Assembly: GCA_964530915.1 (NCBI GenBank)
Contig: CAZHCK010000112.1
Span: 1-6,537, forward strand
DNA length: 6,537 nt
DNA from: Cloacibacterium sp964530915
GTDB taxonomy: Bacteria > Bacteroidota > Bacteroidia > Flavobacteriales > Weeksellaceae
Direction of reading: 5' to 3'
In this document: piece by piece, positions 1-5,867 of the stretch
Layout of the letters: the number at the start of each line of letters is the position of its first letter
Numbering within the stretch: the stretch's first letter is position 1
The notes under the pieces: generated by a model
The model's input: the letters and a program-made list of their open reading frames with translations, nothing else
Databases searched by the model: none
What the model was told of the DNA's origin: nothing
Made by a program: the position numbers and the translations under genes

Positions 1-26
1 AAATCTTACGATTTAAGGGCAATTGC

Positions 27-45
27 TTGAAATTGAACATTTCAA
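27..45. other. Hairpin abutting the 3' end of tRNA-Phe
   Basis: A 7-bp perfect inverted repeat (TTGAAAT at 27-33, ATTTCAA at 39-45) with a 5-nt loop starts two bases past the tRNA 3' end. It is followed on the minus strand by the 8-bp palindrome GCAATTGC (19-26). It could be a 3' processing or termination structure for the tRNA transcript, but no T-tract follows it on the minus strand, so it is not a standard intrinsic terminator. I see nothing else in bases 1-47. Confidence 0.3.
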
Positions 46-47
46 CG

Positions 48-120
48 TGGTTTCTCCAGGAATCGAACCAGGGACACACGGATTTTCAATCCGTTGCTCT
101 ACCAACTGAGCTAAGAAACC
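48..120 (-). tRNA. tRNA-Phe (anticodon GAA)
   Basis: Read on the minus strand, this 73-nt stretch folds into a complete cloverleaf. The 7-bp acceptor stem pairs GGTTTCT with AGAAACC. The D stem is GCTC/GAGC around AGTTGGTA. The anticodon stem is ACGGA/TCCGT around the loop TTGAAAA. The T stem is CCTGG/CCAGG around TTCGATT, and the discriminator base is A (position 48). The anticodon GAA lies at 85-87 and reads the Phe codons UUC and UUU. The 3' CCA is not encoded: the next minus-strand bases are CGT, so CCA must be added after transcription by a CCA-adding enzyme. The gene has its own promoter immediately upstream, which suggests a monocistronic unit, although read-through from the upstream olsF gene is possible. 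Confidence 0.97.
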
Positions 121-151
121 ATTTTTGTTTCATCATTGTGTTAAAGTGGTG

Positions 152-182
152 CAAAAGTAAGCACTTTATCCATATGACGCAA
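152..182 (-). promoter_or_regulatory. Bacteroidota-type promoter of tRNA-Phe
   Basis: On the minus strand the -7 box TACTTTTG (152-159) matches the Bacteroidota consensus TAnnTTTG exactly. A -33 TTG (180-182) lies 20 nt upstream, inside the 17-23 nt range known for Flavobacterium. Transcription would start around 145-147, giving a leader of roughly 26 nt before the mature tRNA 5' end at 120. The spacer contains TCATATGGA (169-177 on the complement), which recurs at the same place in the lysC promoter. Confidence 0.72.
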
Positions 183-204
183 GTCTTTTCAAAAGAATTT
201 TACA

Positions 205-245
205 TTTTTTTTTGAACTTCCTGATTTTCAAGTTCATTTTTTTTT
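205..245 (+). terminator. Intrinsic-terminator-like hairpin, plus orientation
   Basis: The 7-bp stem TGAACTT (213-219)/AAGTTCA (230-236) has a 10-nt loop and is followed on the plus strand by nine T's (237-245). Nine T's (205-213) also precede it. This has the form of a rho-independent terminator for plus-strand transcripts. On the minus strand, the direction of olsF, the same stem is flanked by A-tracts and so lacks the U-tail. Its position just past the olsF stop would otherwise suggest that it ends the lysC-olsF transcript, so its orientation is odd. The stem has only two or three G-C pairs and would be of modest strength. Confidence 0.45.
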
Positions 246-2058
246 AACTTTCTTTTAATTGTTCGCTCATTTCTTCTAAAACGGGCTTAATCGTACTTTC
301 TGGTAGGTCACTTATTCTGATATACATGAGTCCATCTATCGCATCATTGAAATTAGGGTCTACATTAAATGCGATAACCTTAGCATTTTGTTTGATGTAT
401 TTTTTAATTAAAACCGGCATTCTCATCTCTGGCTCTAAATCATCGATGAGTTTATCAAACTTGTTCAAATCATTATCTAAACCTTCGAAAAAGAGGTGTT
501 TTTCTTTTACTTTGAGTTTTACCTTAAAATCGTTTTTAGGATGCACGTATTGCGCCACCACAGAATCATAATAATGCGAACGCATAAACTCAATCATCAA
601 AGATTTAGAAAAATCTGAGAATTTATTACTGATGCTCACTCCACCCATTAAGAATTTATGTTCAGGATTTTTGAGGCAAACATGCACAATTCCTCTCCAT
701 AATAAGAACAGTGGCAATGGTTTTTGCTGATATTCTAAGTTCACATAAGCACGCCCCATTTCTATCACTTTTCTAAAGAAAGGCTGTATTTCTTGGTCAA
801 ATTCAAATAATGAACTCGTATAAAAGCCGCTAATTCCATATTTTTTCATGACTTGGCAACCTAATGCCATTCTATATGCTCCAGCGATTTTTTGAGCATT
901 ATTATCCCAAAGAATAAGATGATGGTAATGCTTATCATACTCATCTAAATCAAAAGGCAAATTGGTTCCCTCTCCTATTGCTCGGAAAGTTAATTCTCGC
1001 TGCCTTCCGATTTCTCTCATCATCGAAGGAATTTCGTCATATTCGGTGAAATACACTTCGTAATTAGAATTGGAAAATAAGAGTTTATCTTTCTTTTTAA
1101 GGTTTTCTATATCTTTTAGAATGTCTTCATGAGGTGTTTCGTCTATGATATTCTGTATCACTTCTTGACCTGATTTCAGCGGAAATTTAATCGGTAAATT
1201 AGACAGTTTAAAAAGCGCTGCAATGGATTTTCTTCTTTCATAGTAAGACTTCATCATGTAGACTTTCTTTCTCAAGAAATCACCTAATTCTTTCACCGAT
1301 TCATGTTCTTCTTGAATTTTTGGCGAAACAGGTTTTCCTATTCTAATTCTAATCGGCTTATCTCTTTTTTTCATCATCTCAGACGGAAGCAAGAGCGTTT
1401 GCAAATCTGCATGAATTTTGGCAATGCTATAAAACTTGCTCGAATTCTTGGTATGGAAATACATCGGAACCACTGGAACCTTTGCTTTTTTTATCAATTT
1501 AAGCGCTGGAATTTCCCATTCTTTATCCAGAACCTCATCAAAAACATTGTTACGATTCGAAACTTCTCCCGCAGGAAAAACACCGATACAACCGCCTTCC
1601 TGAAGGTGTTTCAACGTCTCACGCATTCCAGAAATACTGCTGTATGCTTCTTTTCTGGTTTCAAAAGGATTCACAGGAATCACGTAATCTTTCATAGGCT
1701 CTATTTTCTGCAAAAGAAAATTGCCCATAATTTTAAAATCAGGTCTAATTTCTGTAAGGATTTTACACATCAGAATCCCATCAATCGCTCCCAGAGGATG
1801 ATTGGCTACCAAAATGAAAGGTCCTGTTTTAGGGATTTTAGCCAAATCTTCTTCGAAGGCTACGTATTGGATTTCTAATTTTTTGAGAAAAGCATCAAAA
1901 AAAGCTACTCCTTCATGGTGTTTTATGCTGTCATACAATCTATTGACATCATTCAATTTGGTAAGTCCCATAATAGTAGAAGCAATCGGACTTTTAATGA
2001 ATCCGAATTTCTGCAATCCTGCTGCTTTGATAAAATCTTGTTTAGAAATGAGGCTCAT
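244..2058 (-). CDS. olsF: OlsF-like bifunctional acyltransferase (PlsC-like + GNAT-like), aminolipid synthesis
   Basis: This 604-residue protein fuses two acyltransferase domains. The N-terminal half resembles the PlsC/lysophospholipid acyltransferase fold: residues 86-94 read NHPLGAIDG (catalytic His87, Asp93) and residues 161-167 read FPAGEVS, the block that contacts the acceptor. The C-terminal half (about 330-500) resembles OlsB/autoinducer-synthase-type GNAT enzymes, with RQRELTFRAIGEG (352-364), IAGAYRM (391-397) and EMGRAYV (433-439). In OlsF of Serratia and Flavobacterium johnsoniae, the GNAT half N-acylates ornithine with a 3-hydroxy fatty acid and the PlsC half O-acylates the product to give ornithine lipid. 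The same architecture here supports that family. The amino-acid substrate (ornithine, glycine or lysine) cannot be read from sequence. The enzyme should act at the inner face of the cytoplasmic membrane; I see no clear transmembrane helix. It starts 6 bp after the lysC stop, so the two are very probably co-transcribed. The His-Asp spacing is HX5D rather than the classical HX4D. A plain hemolysin-type acyltransferase label is the main alternative. Confidence 0.82.
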   Translation of the reverse strand: MSLISKQDFIKAAGLQKFGFIKSPIASTIMGLTKLNDVNRLYDSIKHHEGVAFFDAFLKKLEIQYVAFEEDLAKIPKTGPFILVANHPLGAIDGILMCKILTEIRPDFKIMGNFLLQKIEPMKDYVIPVNPFETRKEAYSSISGMRETLKHLQEGGCIGVFPAGEVSNRNNVFDEVLDKEWEIPALKLIKKAKVPVVPMYFHTKNSSKFYSIAKIHADLQTLLLPSEMMKKRDKPIRIRIGKPVSPKIQEEHESVKELGDFLRKKVYMMKSYYERRKSIAALFKLSNLPIKFPLKSGQEVIQNIIDETPHEDILKDIENLKKKDKLLFSNSNYEVYFTEYDEIPSMMREIGRQRELTFRAIGEGTNLPFDLDEYDKHYHHLILWDNNAQKIAGAYRMALGCQVMKKYGISGFYTSSLFEFDQEIQPFFRKVIEMGRAYVNLEYQQKPLPLFLLWRGIVHVCLKNPEHKFLMGGVSISNKFSDFSKSLMIEFMRSHYYDSVVAQYVHPKNDFKVKLKVKEKHLFFEGLDNDLNKFDKLIDDLEPEMRMPVLIKKYIKQNAKVIAFNVDPNFNDAIDGLMYIRISDLPESTIKPVLEEMSEQLKES

Positions 2059-2064
2059 GATTGG

Positions 2065-3303
2065 TTATTGCGTAACGATTTGTACTGTGTTTTTTGAAAT
2101 TTGTTCTAAAAGGATTTTTTTACCAGCATAGAAATTAGAAAGCTCGTCCATATTGGCATTTCTTACCGTGTATAATGAAACATTTTTTACTACATCTGTG
2201 CTGAATTGTTGAGTTAACGTTTGATTTACCTCATCAATTTTACCAAATTTATCTTCCAGACAAAGCGCCAAAGAAATCGCAGAGTTCTGCATCATAGAAA
2301 CTTTGATTTTATGTTTTGCCAAAAGATTAAAAATCTGACTGATGTGATCTTCGGCAATGAAAGAAAAGTCTCTCGTAGAAATGTTCATTAACACTTGATT
2401 TTCTTTCAGAATATAACTTTCTTCGCTTTGGTTTACATCAGAATTTCCTACTTTGGTTCCAGGTTTTTCTGGCTCTACAAAAGATTTCACATAAAAAGGA
2501 ATATTCTTTTGCTTGAGTGGCTGTAACGTTTTCGGGTGAATAACAGAAGCTCCATAATATGCCATCTCAATGGCTTCTTCGTAAGAAATATTAGAAAGCA
2601 AGGTTACGTTTTCAAATTTTCTAGGATCGCCGGTCATCACGCCTGGAACATCTTTCCAAATGGTCATGGCTTCAGCATTTAAGCAGTATGCAAAAATCGC
2701 CGCAGAGTAATCTGAACCTTCTCTACCCAAAGTTACCGTAAAGTTATTAGCTTCTGAACCGATGAAACCTTGTGTAACATACGATTGATTTTGGTCTAAA
2801 CCGCTAATATTTTTCTCGGTTTCTTGCCAGTTTACTACGCCTTCTCTGTACGTGTCATCCGTTTTGATGTAATCTCTAGCATCTAACCAAGAATTGCTAA
2901 AATTGATATCATTAAGATACTCACTCAGAATTTTAGACGAAATCATTTCCCCACAACTCACCACTTGGTCATACACAAAATTGTAATTTGGCGATTTATT
3001 TCTTCTCAAAAAAGCTTCTAAATCATCAAAAAACAAAGCTACTTCACCAAAAATTTTATGATTTTCGGCAAAAAGACCTTTGGTAATTTCTAAGTGAGAT
3101 TGTTTTATTTTTTCTACCTCATTTTGGTAATCTTCCTTCTTAAAATAGTATTCTACTACTTTTTCTAATGCGTTGGTAGTTTTTCCCATGGCAGAAACTA
3201 CTAATAGGCATTTTTCAAAACCTTGCGAATTTAAAACTTTCGCTACATTCTTTACACTCTCTGCATCTTTCACCGATGCTCCTCCGAATTTAAAAACTTT
3301 CAT
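2065..3303 (-). CDS. lysC: Monofunctional aspartate kinase
   Basis: The enzyme phosphorylates L-aspartate with ATP to L-4-aspartyl phosphate, the first step towards lysine/diaminopimelate, threonine and methionine, in the cytoplasm. The amino-acid kinase domain spans about residues 1-280. It shows KFGGAS (5-10, usually KFGGTS), VVSAMGKTTNAL (35-46), SCGE (116-119), TLGREGSD (191-198, usually TLGRGGSD), KDVPGVMTGDPR (217-228) and YYGASVIHPKT (249-259). The C-terminus (about 300-412) is an ACT-type regulatory region. The first ACT unit is recognisable (MNIST..F...HISQIFNLLAKHKIKVSMMQNS), while the second is divergent and ends TVQIVTQ. At 412 residues the protein is slightly shorter than E. coli LysC (about 450), and no homoserine dehydrogenase domain is attached. 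The ATG at 3303 is chosen because KFGG should start within the first few residues. The gene heads a unit with olsF and is divergent from fbp. Lysine or threonine feedback is usual in the family, but the allosteric residues here look altered. Confidence 0.95.
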   Translation of the reverse strand: MKVFKFGGASVKDAESVKNVAKVLNSQGFEKCLLVVSAMGKTTNALEKVVEYYFKKEDYQNEVEKIKQSHLEITKGLFAENHKIFGEVALFFDDLEAFLRRNKSPNYNFVYDQVVSCGEMISSKILSEYLNDINFSNSWLDARDYIKTDDTYREGVVNWQETEKNISGLDQNQSYVTQGFIGSEANNFTVTLGREGSDYSAAIFAYCLNAEAMTIWKDVPGVMTGDPRKFENVTLLSNISYEEAIEMAYYGASVIHPKTLQPLKQKNIPFYVKSFVEPEKPGTKVGNSDVNQSEESYILKENQVLMNISTRDFSFIAEDHISQIFNLLAKHKIKVSMMQNSAISLALCLEDKFGKIDEVNQTLTQQFSTDVVKNVSLYTVRNANMDELSNFYAGKKILLEQISKNTVQIVTQ

Positions 3304-3333
3304 CTTCTTTAATCTAAAATCAATTCAAACCTT

Positions 3334-3365
3334 CAAATTTATTAAATTATTTCCATATGAATCAA
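3334..3365 (-). promoter_or_regulatory. Bacteroidota-type promoter of lysC-olsF
   Basis: On the minus strand, TAAATTTG (3334-3341) matches the -7 consensus TAnnTTTG exactly, and a -33 TTG (3363-3365) lies 21 nt upstream. The start site would be near 3327-3329, leaving a leader of about 25 nt before the lysC ATG. That is too short for a lysine riboswitch or a leader-peptide attenuator. The spacer carries TCATATGGA two bases after the TTG, as in the tRNA-Phe promoter. The region is very AT-rich, which lowers certainty. Confidence 0.5.
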
Positions 3366-3430
3366 TTGAATATTTTTTGGGAAATATGACTAAAAATTAC
3401 GAAATTTACAAACAAGCAAATACCAAAAAA

Positions 3431-4447
3431 ATGTCTGAACAAACTTTTCAAACTTTAGGTGAATTTATCATTGACAAACAAGACGATTTTAAATATTCCA
3501 CAGGGGAACTCTCTAGACTTTTGAGCGCCATTAGACTGGCTTCTAAAGTTGTAAATAGAGAAGTAAACAAGGCGGGAATCGCAGAAATCATCGGTCATGC
3601 CGGAAACCAGAATGTACAAGGTGAAGACCAACAAAAACTAGATGTTTTAGCCAATAATCTTTTTATAGAAGCACTTTCTCAGCGCGAAGTAGTCTGCGGA
3701 ATTGCCTCTGAAGAAAGTGATGATTTTATAGAAATTAAAGCGACAAGTAACGCTCACCTTAATAAATATGTGGTTTTAATTGATCCACTAGATGGTTCAT
3801 CTAATATTGATGTAAATGTTTCAGTAGGAACCATTTTCTCTATCTACAGACGTGTTACGGAGCCTGGAACACCTGTTCAACTCAAAGATTTTTTACAAAA
3901 AGGCGTAAAACAAGTAGCAGCAGGTTATGTTGTTTACGGAAGTTCTACTATGATTGTTTACACCACAGGAAATGGCGTGAATGGATTCACTTTAGACCCT
4001 TCTATCGGTACATATTACCTTTCTCACCCGAATATGAAATTCCCAACTACGGGGAAAATTTATTCCATTAACGAAGGGAATTACATTAAATTTCCTCAAG
4101 GTGTGAAAGATTACATTAAATATTGTCAGTTAGAAGAAGGAGACAGACCTTATACTTCTAGATATATTGGTTCATTGGTTTCAGATTTTCACAGAAATAT
4201 GATTAAAGGTGGAATTTACATTTATCCTTCTACCTCACAATCTCCAAAAGGAAAACTGAGATTGTTATACGAATGTAATCCAATGGCTTTATTGGCAGAA
4301 CAAGCTGGCGGAAAAGCAAGTGATGGCTACAAAAGAATTCTAGAAATAGAACCTACAGAATTGCACCAAAGAGTACCTTTCTTCTGCGGAAGTGCTGCAA
4401 TGGTAACCAAAGCCGAAGAATTTATGGCAAAAGCTTTAAAACCTTAG
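3431..4447 (+). CDS. fbp: Class I fructose-1,6-bisphosphatase
   Basis: This cytoplasmic enzyme hydrolyses fructose-1,6-bisphosphate to fructose-6-phosphate, the committed step of gluconeogenesis. The 338-residue product has full family length and the diagnostic signatures. These are SEES (93-96) and DPLDGSSNID (118-127) for divalent metal binding, NEGN (214-217) and SRYIGSLVSDFHR (243-255) for substrate phosphate contacts, and LLYECNP (278-284) with the metal-ligand Glu281. The AMP-inhibition site known from the pig, human and E. coli enzymes also looks intact: TGEL at 24-27 and the Lys112-Tyr113 pair. Allosteric inhibition by AMP is therefore expected. I chose the ATG at 3431 because MSEQTFQTLGEF places the TGEL motif at its usual distance from the N-terminus. 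An in-frame ATG at 3386 would add 15 unconserved-looking residues. The leader is A-rich without a Shine-Dalgarno sequence, as is usual in Flavobacteriia. Near 3371-3379, TATTTTTTG is one base longer than a -7 consensus, so it is only a weak promoter candidate. Confidence 0.97.
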   Translation: MSEQTFQTLGEFIIDKQDDFKYSTGELSRLLSAIRLASKVVNREVNKAGIAEIIGHAGNQNVQGEDQQKLDVLANNLFIEALSQREVVCGIASEESDDFIEIKATSNAHLNKYVVLIDPLDGSSNIDVNVSVGTIFSIYRRVTEPGTPVQLKDFLQKGVKQVAAGYVVYGSSTMIVYTTGNGVNGFTLDPSIGTYYLSHPNMKFPTTGKIYSINEGNYIKFPQGVKDYIKYCQLEEGDRPYTSRYIGSLVSDFHRNMIKGGIYIYPSTSQSPKGKLRLLYECNPMALLAEQAGGKASDGYKRILEIEPTELHQRVPFFCGSAAMVTKAEEFMAKALKP

Positions 4448-4522
4448 AAATTATTCTTTTAATTAGCAATTATTTTAGAGGTCGCAAGATAAATTTATCA
4501 TTAGAAAGTTTTTAGAGTGCTT

Positions 4523-4591
4523 TTTGTCATTCCGTAGGAATCTAAACACCCTTTCGGAAAGTATTTGGAAAGATTCCTACGGAATGACAAA
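4523..4591. repeat. 69-nt palindromic element (REP/MITE-like)
   Basis: Two perfect 21-bp inverted arms (4523-4543 and 4571-4591) flank a 27-nt centre. The arm core is GTCATTCCGTAGGAATCT. Each arm is itself a small inverted repeat (ATTCC-GTA-GGAAT at 4529-4541, ATTCC-TAC-GGAAT at 4573-4585), and the centre holds CTTTCGGAAAG (4551-4561). The element can therefore fold as one long hairpin or as three small ones. It is clearly more GC-rich than its AT-rich surroundings. No T-tract follows it on either strand and no flanking target duplication is visible, so it is neither a textbook terminator nor a clear transposition product. I recall similar palindromes being scattered through flavobacterial genomes, but this was not checked. 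The rest of the 4448-4670 gap is AT-rich, with only a weak TAATT-AGC-AATTA hairpin (4460-4472) after fbp and no convincing menC promoter. Confidence 0.85.
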
Positions 4592-4670
4592 CATAATGTT
4601 AATCAGTAATTATTAATCTGATGATAATTTGTGACTCTATATTTTTTTTTACCGAAGTCATTTGCAAAAT

Positions 4671-5735
4671 ATGAACGCTCAATTTACCCAACATAACCTC
4701 ATCTTTAAACAAGCGAGTGGAACTTCTAGAGGAGTTCTTACCACTAAGGAAACTTATCTTTTAGAAATTTCTGAAAATGACAAAAAAGGAATTGGCGAAT
4801 GTGCGATTTTCAGAGGATTGAGCTATGATGACGTACCTGATTATGAAGAAAAACTCACTTGGCTTTGCAAAAACATCCATTTAGATTTTGAAGTTTTAAA
4901 AAAAGAACTGCTGCATTATCCTTCTATTATTTTTGGATTAGAACAAGCGCTTCTTAACCTAGAACATGGTGAAGATTTGTATTTTCCGAGTGATTTTACT
5001 GATGGTAAAGATTCTATAAAAATCAATGGACTCATCTGGATGGGAAATGCAGATTTTATGCAATCTCAAATCGAAGAGAAATTAGCAAAAGGTTTTGACT
5101 GCATCAAATTAAAAATAGGCGTAGATTGGAAATCTGAAAAAGAAATCATCAAAAAACTCAGAGAAAAATTCCCTAAAGAACAATTGGAACTCAGAGTAGA
5201 TGCTAATGGTGCTTTTTCTTATGAAGAAGCTACAATGGTTTTACAAGAATTGGCGGATTTAGGAATTCATTCGATTGAACAACCGATAAAAAAGAGCCAA
5301 GTAAAAACTAAAAAGAGCCAAGAAACCGATGAAATAAATTCAACGGATTGTTGTGCTCCTTGGAATGAAATGGCTAAATTATGTGCAGAAACACCTACTC
5401 CTATTGCTTTAGATGAGGAACTTATCGGCGTAATCGATTTTGAAGAAAAAAAGAAACTTTTAGAAACGATTAAACCACAATACATTATTCTAAAACCAGC
5501 TTTAGTGGGCGGATTTTCTGGTTCTGATGAATGGATTGTCCTTGCTGAAAGTTTAGGCATAGATTGGTGGATTACTTCTGCTTTAGAAAGCAATATTGGC
5601 TTGAATGCGATTTGCCAGTACACTTATACCAAGAAAAATCCGTTACCTCAAGGATTGGGAACAGGCGCACTTTTCACGAATAATTTTGAAACTCATTTGC
5701 AATTAGAAGGCGACCAAATGTGGCATAAAAAATAA
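4671..5735 (+). CDS. menC: o-Succinylbenzoate synthase (enolase superfamily)
   Basis: MenC dehydrates SHCHC to o-succinylbenzoate in menaquinone biosynthesis, the respiratory quinone of Bacteroidota. From the ATG at 4671 the product has 354 residues. It shows the enolase-superfamily catalytic set on a TIM barrel: KLK (146-148) and the opposing Lys275 in LKPA as acid/base lysines. The Mg2+ ligands are Asp177 (RVDANG), Glu203 (IEQP) and Asp248 (ALDEE). TSALESNIG (303-311) and GLGTG (328-332) complete the barrel. The ALDEE and WWITSALESNIG blocks favour MenC over dipeptide epimerase, which is the main alternative in this superfamily. No other men gene is in the window. Just after EQPIK, about 23 residues (208-230) form a repeat-bearing, hydrophilic, Cys-Cys-containing insertion not expected in the family. 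The catalytic residues on both sides remain in frame. A TTG at 4662 could extend the protein by three residues, but the ATG is preferred. Confidence 0.9.
   Translation: MNAQFTQHNLIFKQASGTSRGVLTTKETYLLEISENDKKGIGECAIFRGLSYDDVPDYEEKLTWLCKNIHLDFEVLKKELLHYPSIIFGLEQALLNLEHGEDLYFPSDFTDGKDSIKINGLIWMGNADFMQSQIEEKLAKGFDCIKLKIGVDWKSEKEIIKKLREKFPKEQLELRVDANGAFSYEEATMVLQELADLGIHSIEQPIKKSQVKTKKSQETDEINSTDCCAPWNEMAKLCAETPTPIALDEELIGVIDFEEKKKLLETIKPQYIILKPALVGGFSGSDEWIVLAESLGIDWWITSALESNIGLNAICQYTYTKKNPLPQGLGTGALFTNNFETHLQLEGDQMWHKK
5289..5322 (+). repeat. In-frame tandem repeat inside menC (21-nt period)
   Basis: AAAAAGAGCCAAG occurs twice, at 5289-5301 and 5310-5322. The 21-nt spacing is seven codons, so the reading frame is kept and the peptide repeats as KKSQVKT / KKSQETD. 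The repeat sits in the surface loop after the strand that carries the metal ligand Glu203. It forms the first part of a longer insertion that continues to about 5360. Confidence 0.8.
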
Positions 5736-5760
5736 AACCTTGAAATAATTTTCAAGGTTT
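5735..5760. terminator. Bidirectional hairpin terminator between convergent genes
   Basis: A perfect 11-bp stem (AAACCTTGAAA at 5735-5745, TTTCAAGGTTT at 5750-5760) with a TAAT tetraloop overlaps the last base of the menC stop codon. On the minus strand the stem runs into TTTTATTTTTTATG, a good U-rich tail, so it should end the transcript of the convergent gene at 5868-6537. On the plus strand only the stem's own TTT precedes CTACATAG, so termination of menC is expected to be weaker. The remaining 107 bp up to the convergent stop codon hold nothing else I can support. Confidence 0.72.
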
Positions 5761-5867
5761 CTACATAGTAGTTTTAATAGTCATGGAAAGATTAAACCGT
5801 ATCTATAAAAAGTTCATCTATCCATTTTTTAATGATTAATAGTAATTTCCTCTTAGCGTTTTTCATT

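Noticed and set aside
27..215. 62-codon plus-strand open frame at the left end
   Set aside because: It runs antisense through the whole tRNA-Phe gene and its promoter, which explains the sequence fully.
1303..1878. 191-codon plus-strand open frame inside olsF
   Set aside because: It is antisense to a well-supported acyltransferase domain, rich in Phe, Asn and Arg, and shows no domain pattern. The same applies to the plus-strand frames at 326-571, 1802-2131 and 1915-2097, and to those antisense to menC (5267-5623) and to the right-hand gene (6111-6341).
3173..3430. N-terminal extension of fbp to 3173 or to the ATG at 3386
   Set aside because: The upstream part is antisense to the start of lysC and crosses its promoter. 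Family length and motif spacing fit the ATG at 3431.
3304..3430. Possible lysine riboswitch or attenuator upstream of lysC
   Set aside because: The predicted leader is only about 25 nt and the whole gap is 127 nt of AT-rich sequence without the long stems that such elements need.
4662..4670. TTG start three codons upstream of the menC ATG
   Set aside because: An ATG lies nine bases later in the same frame with an A-rich leader, and no ribosome binding site favours the TTG.
5289..5322. CRISPR-like direct repeats
   Set aside because: There are only two 13-nt copies with an 8-nt gap, lying in frame inside menC, so this is a coding repeat and not an array.
5783..5839. 18-codon ORF (MERLNRIYKKFIYPFFND) between menC and the convergent gene
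   Set aside because: It is very short, lies downstream of a terminator-like hairpin, and has no promoter or other support. Such frames arise often by chance in AT-rich DNA.
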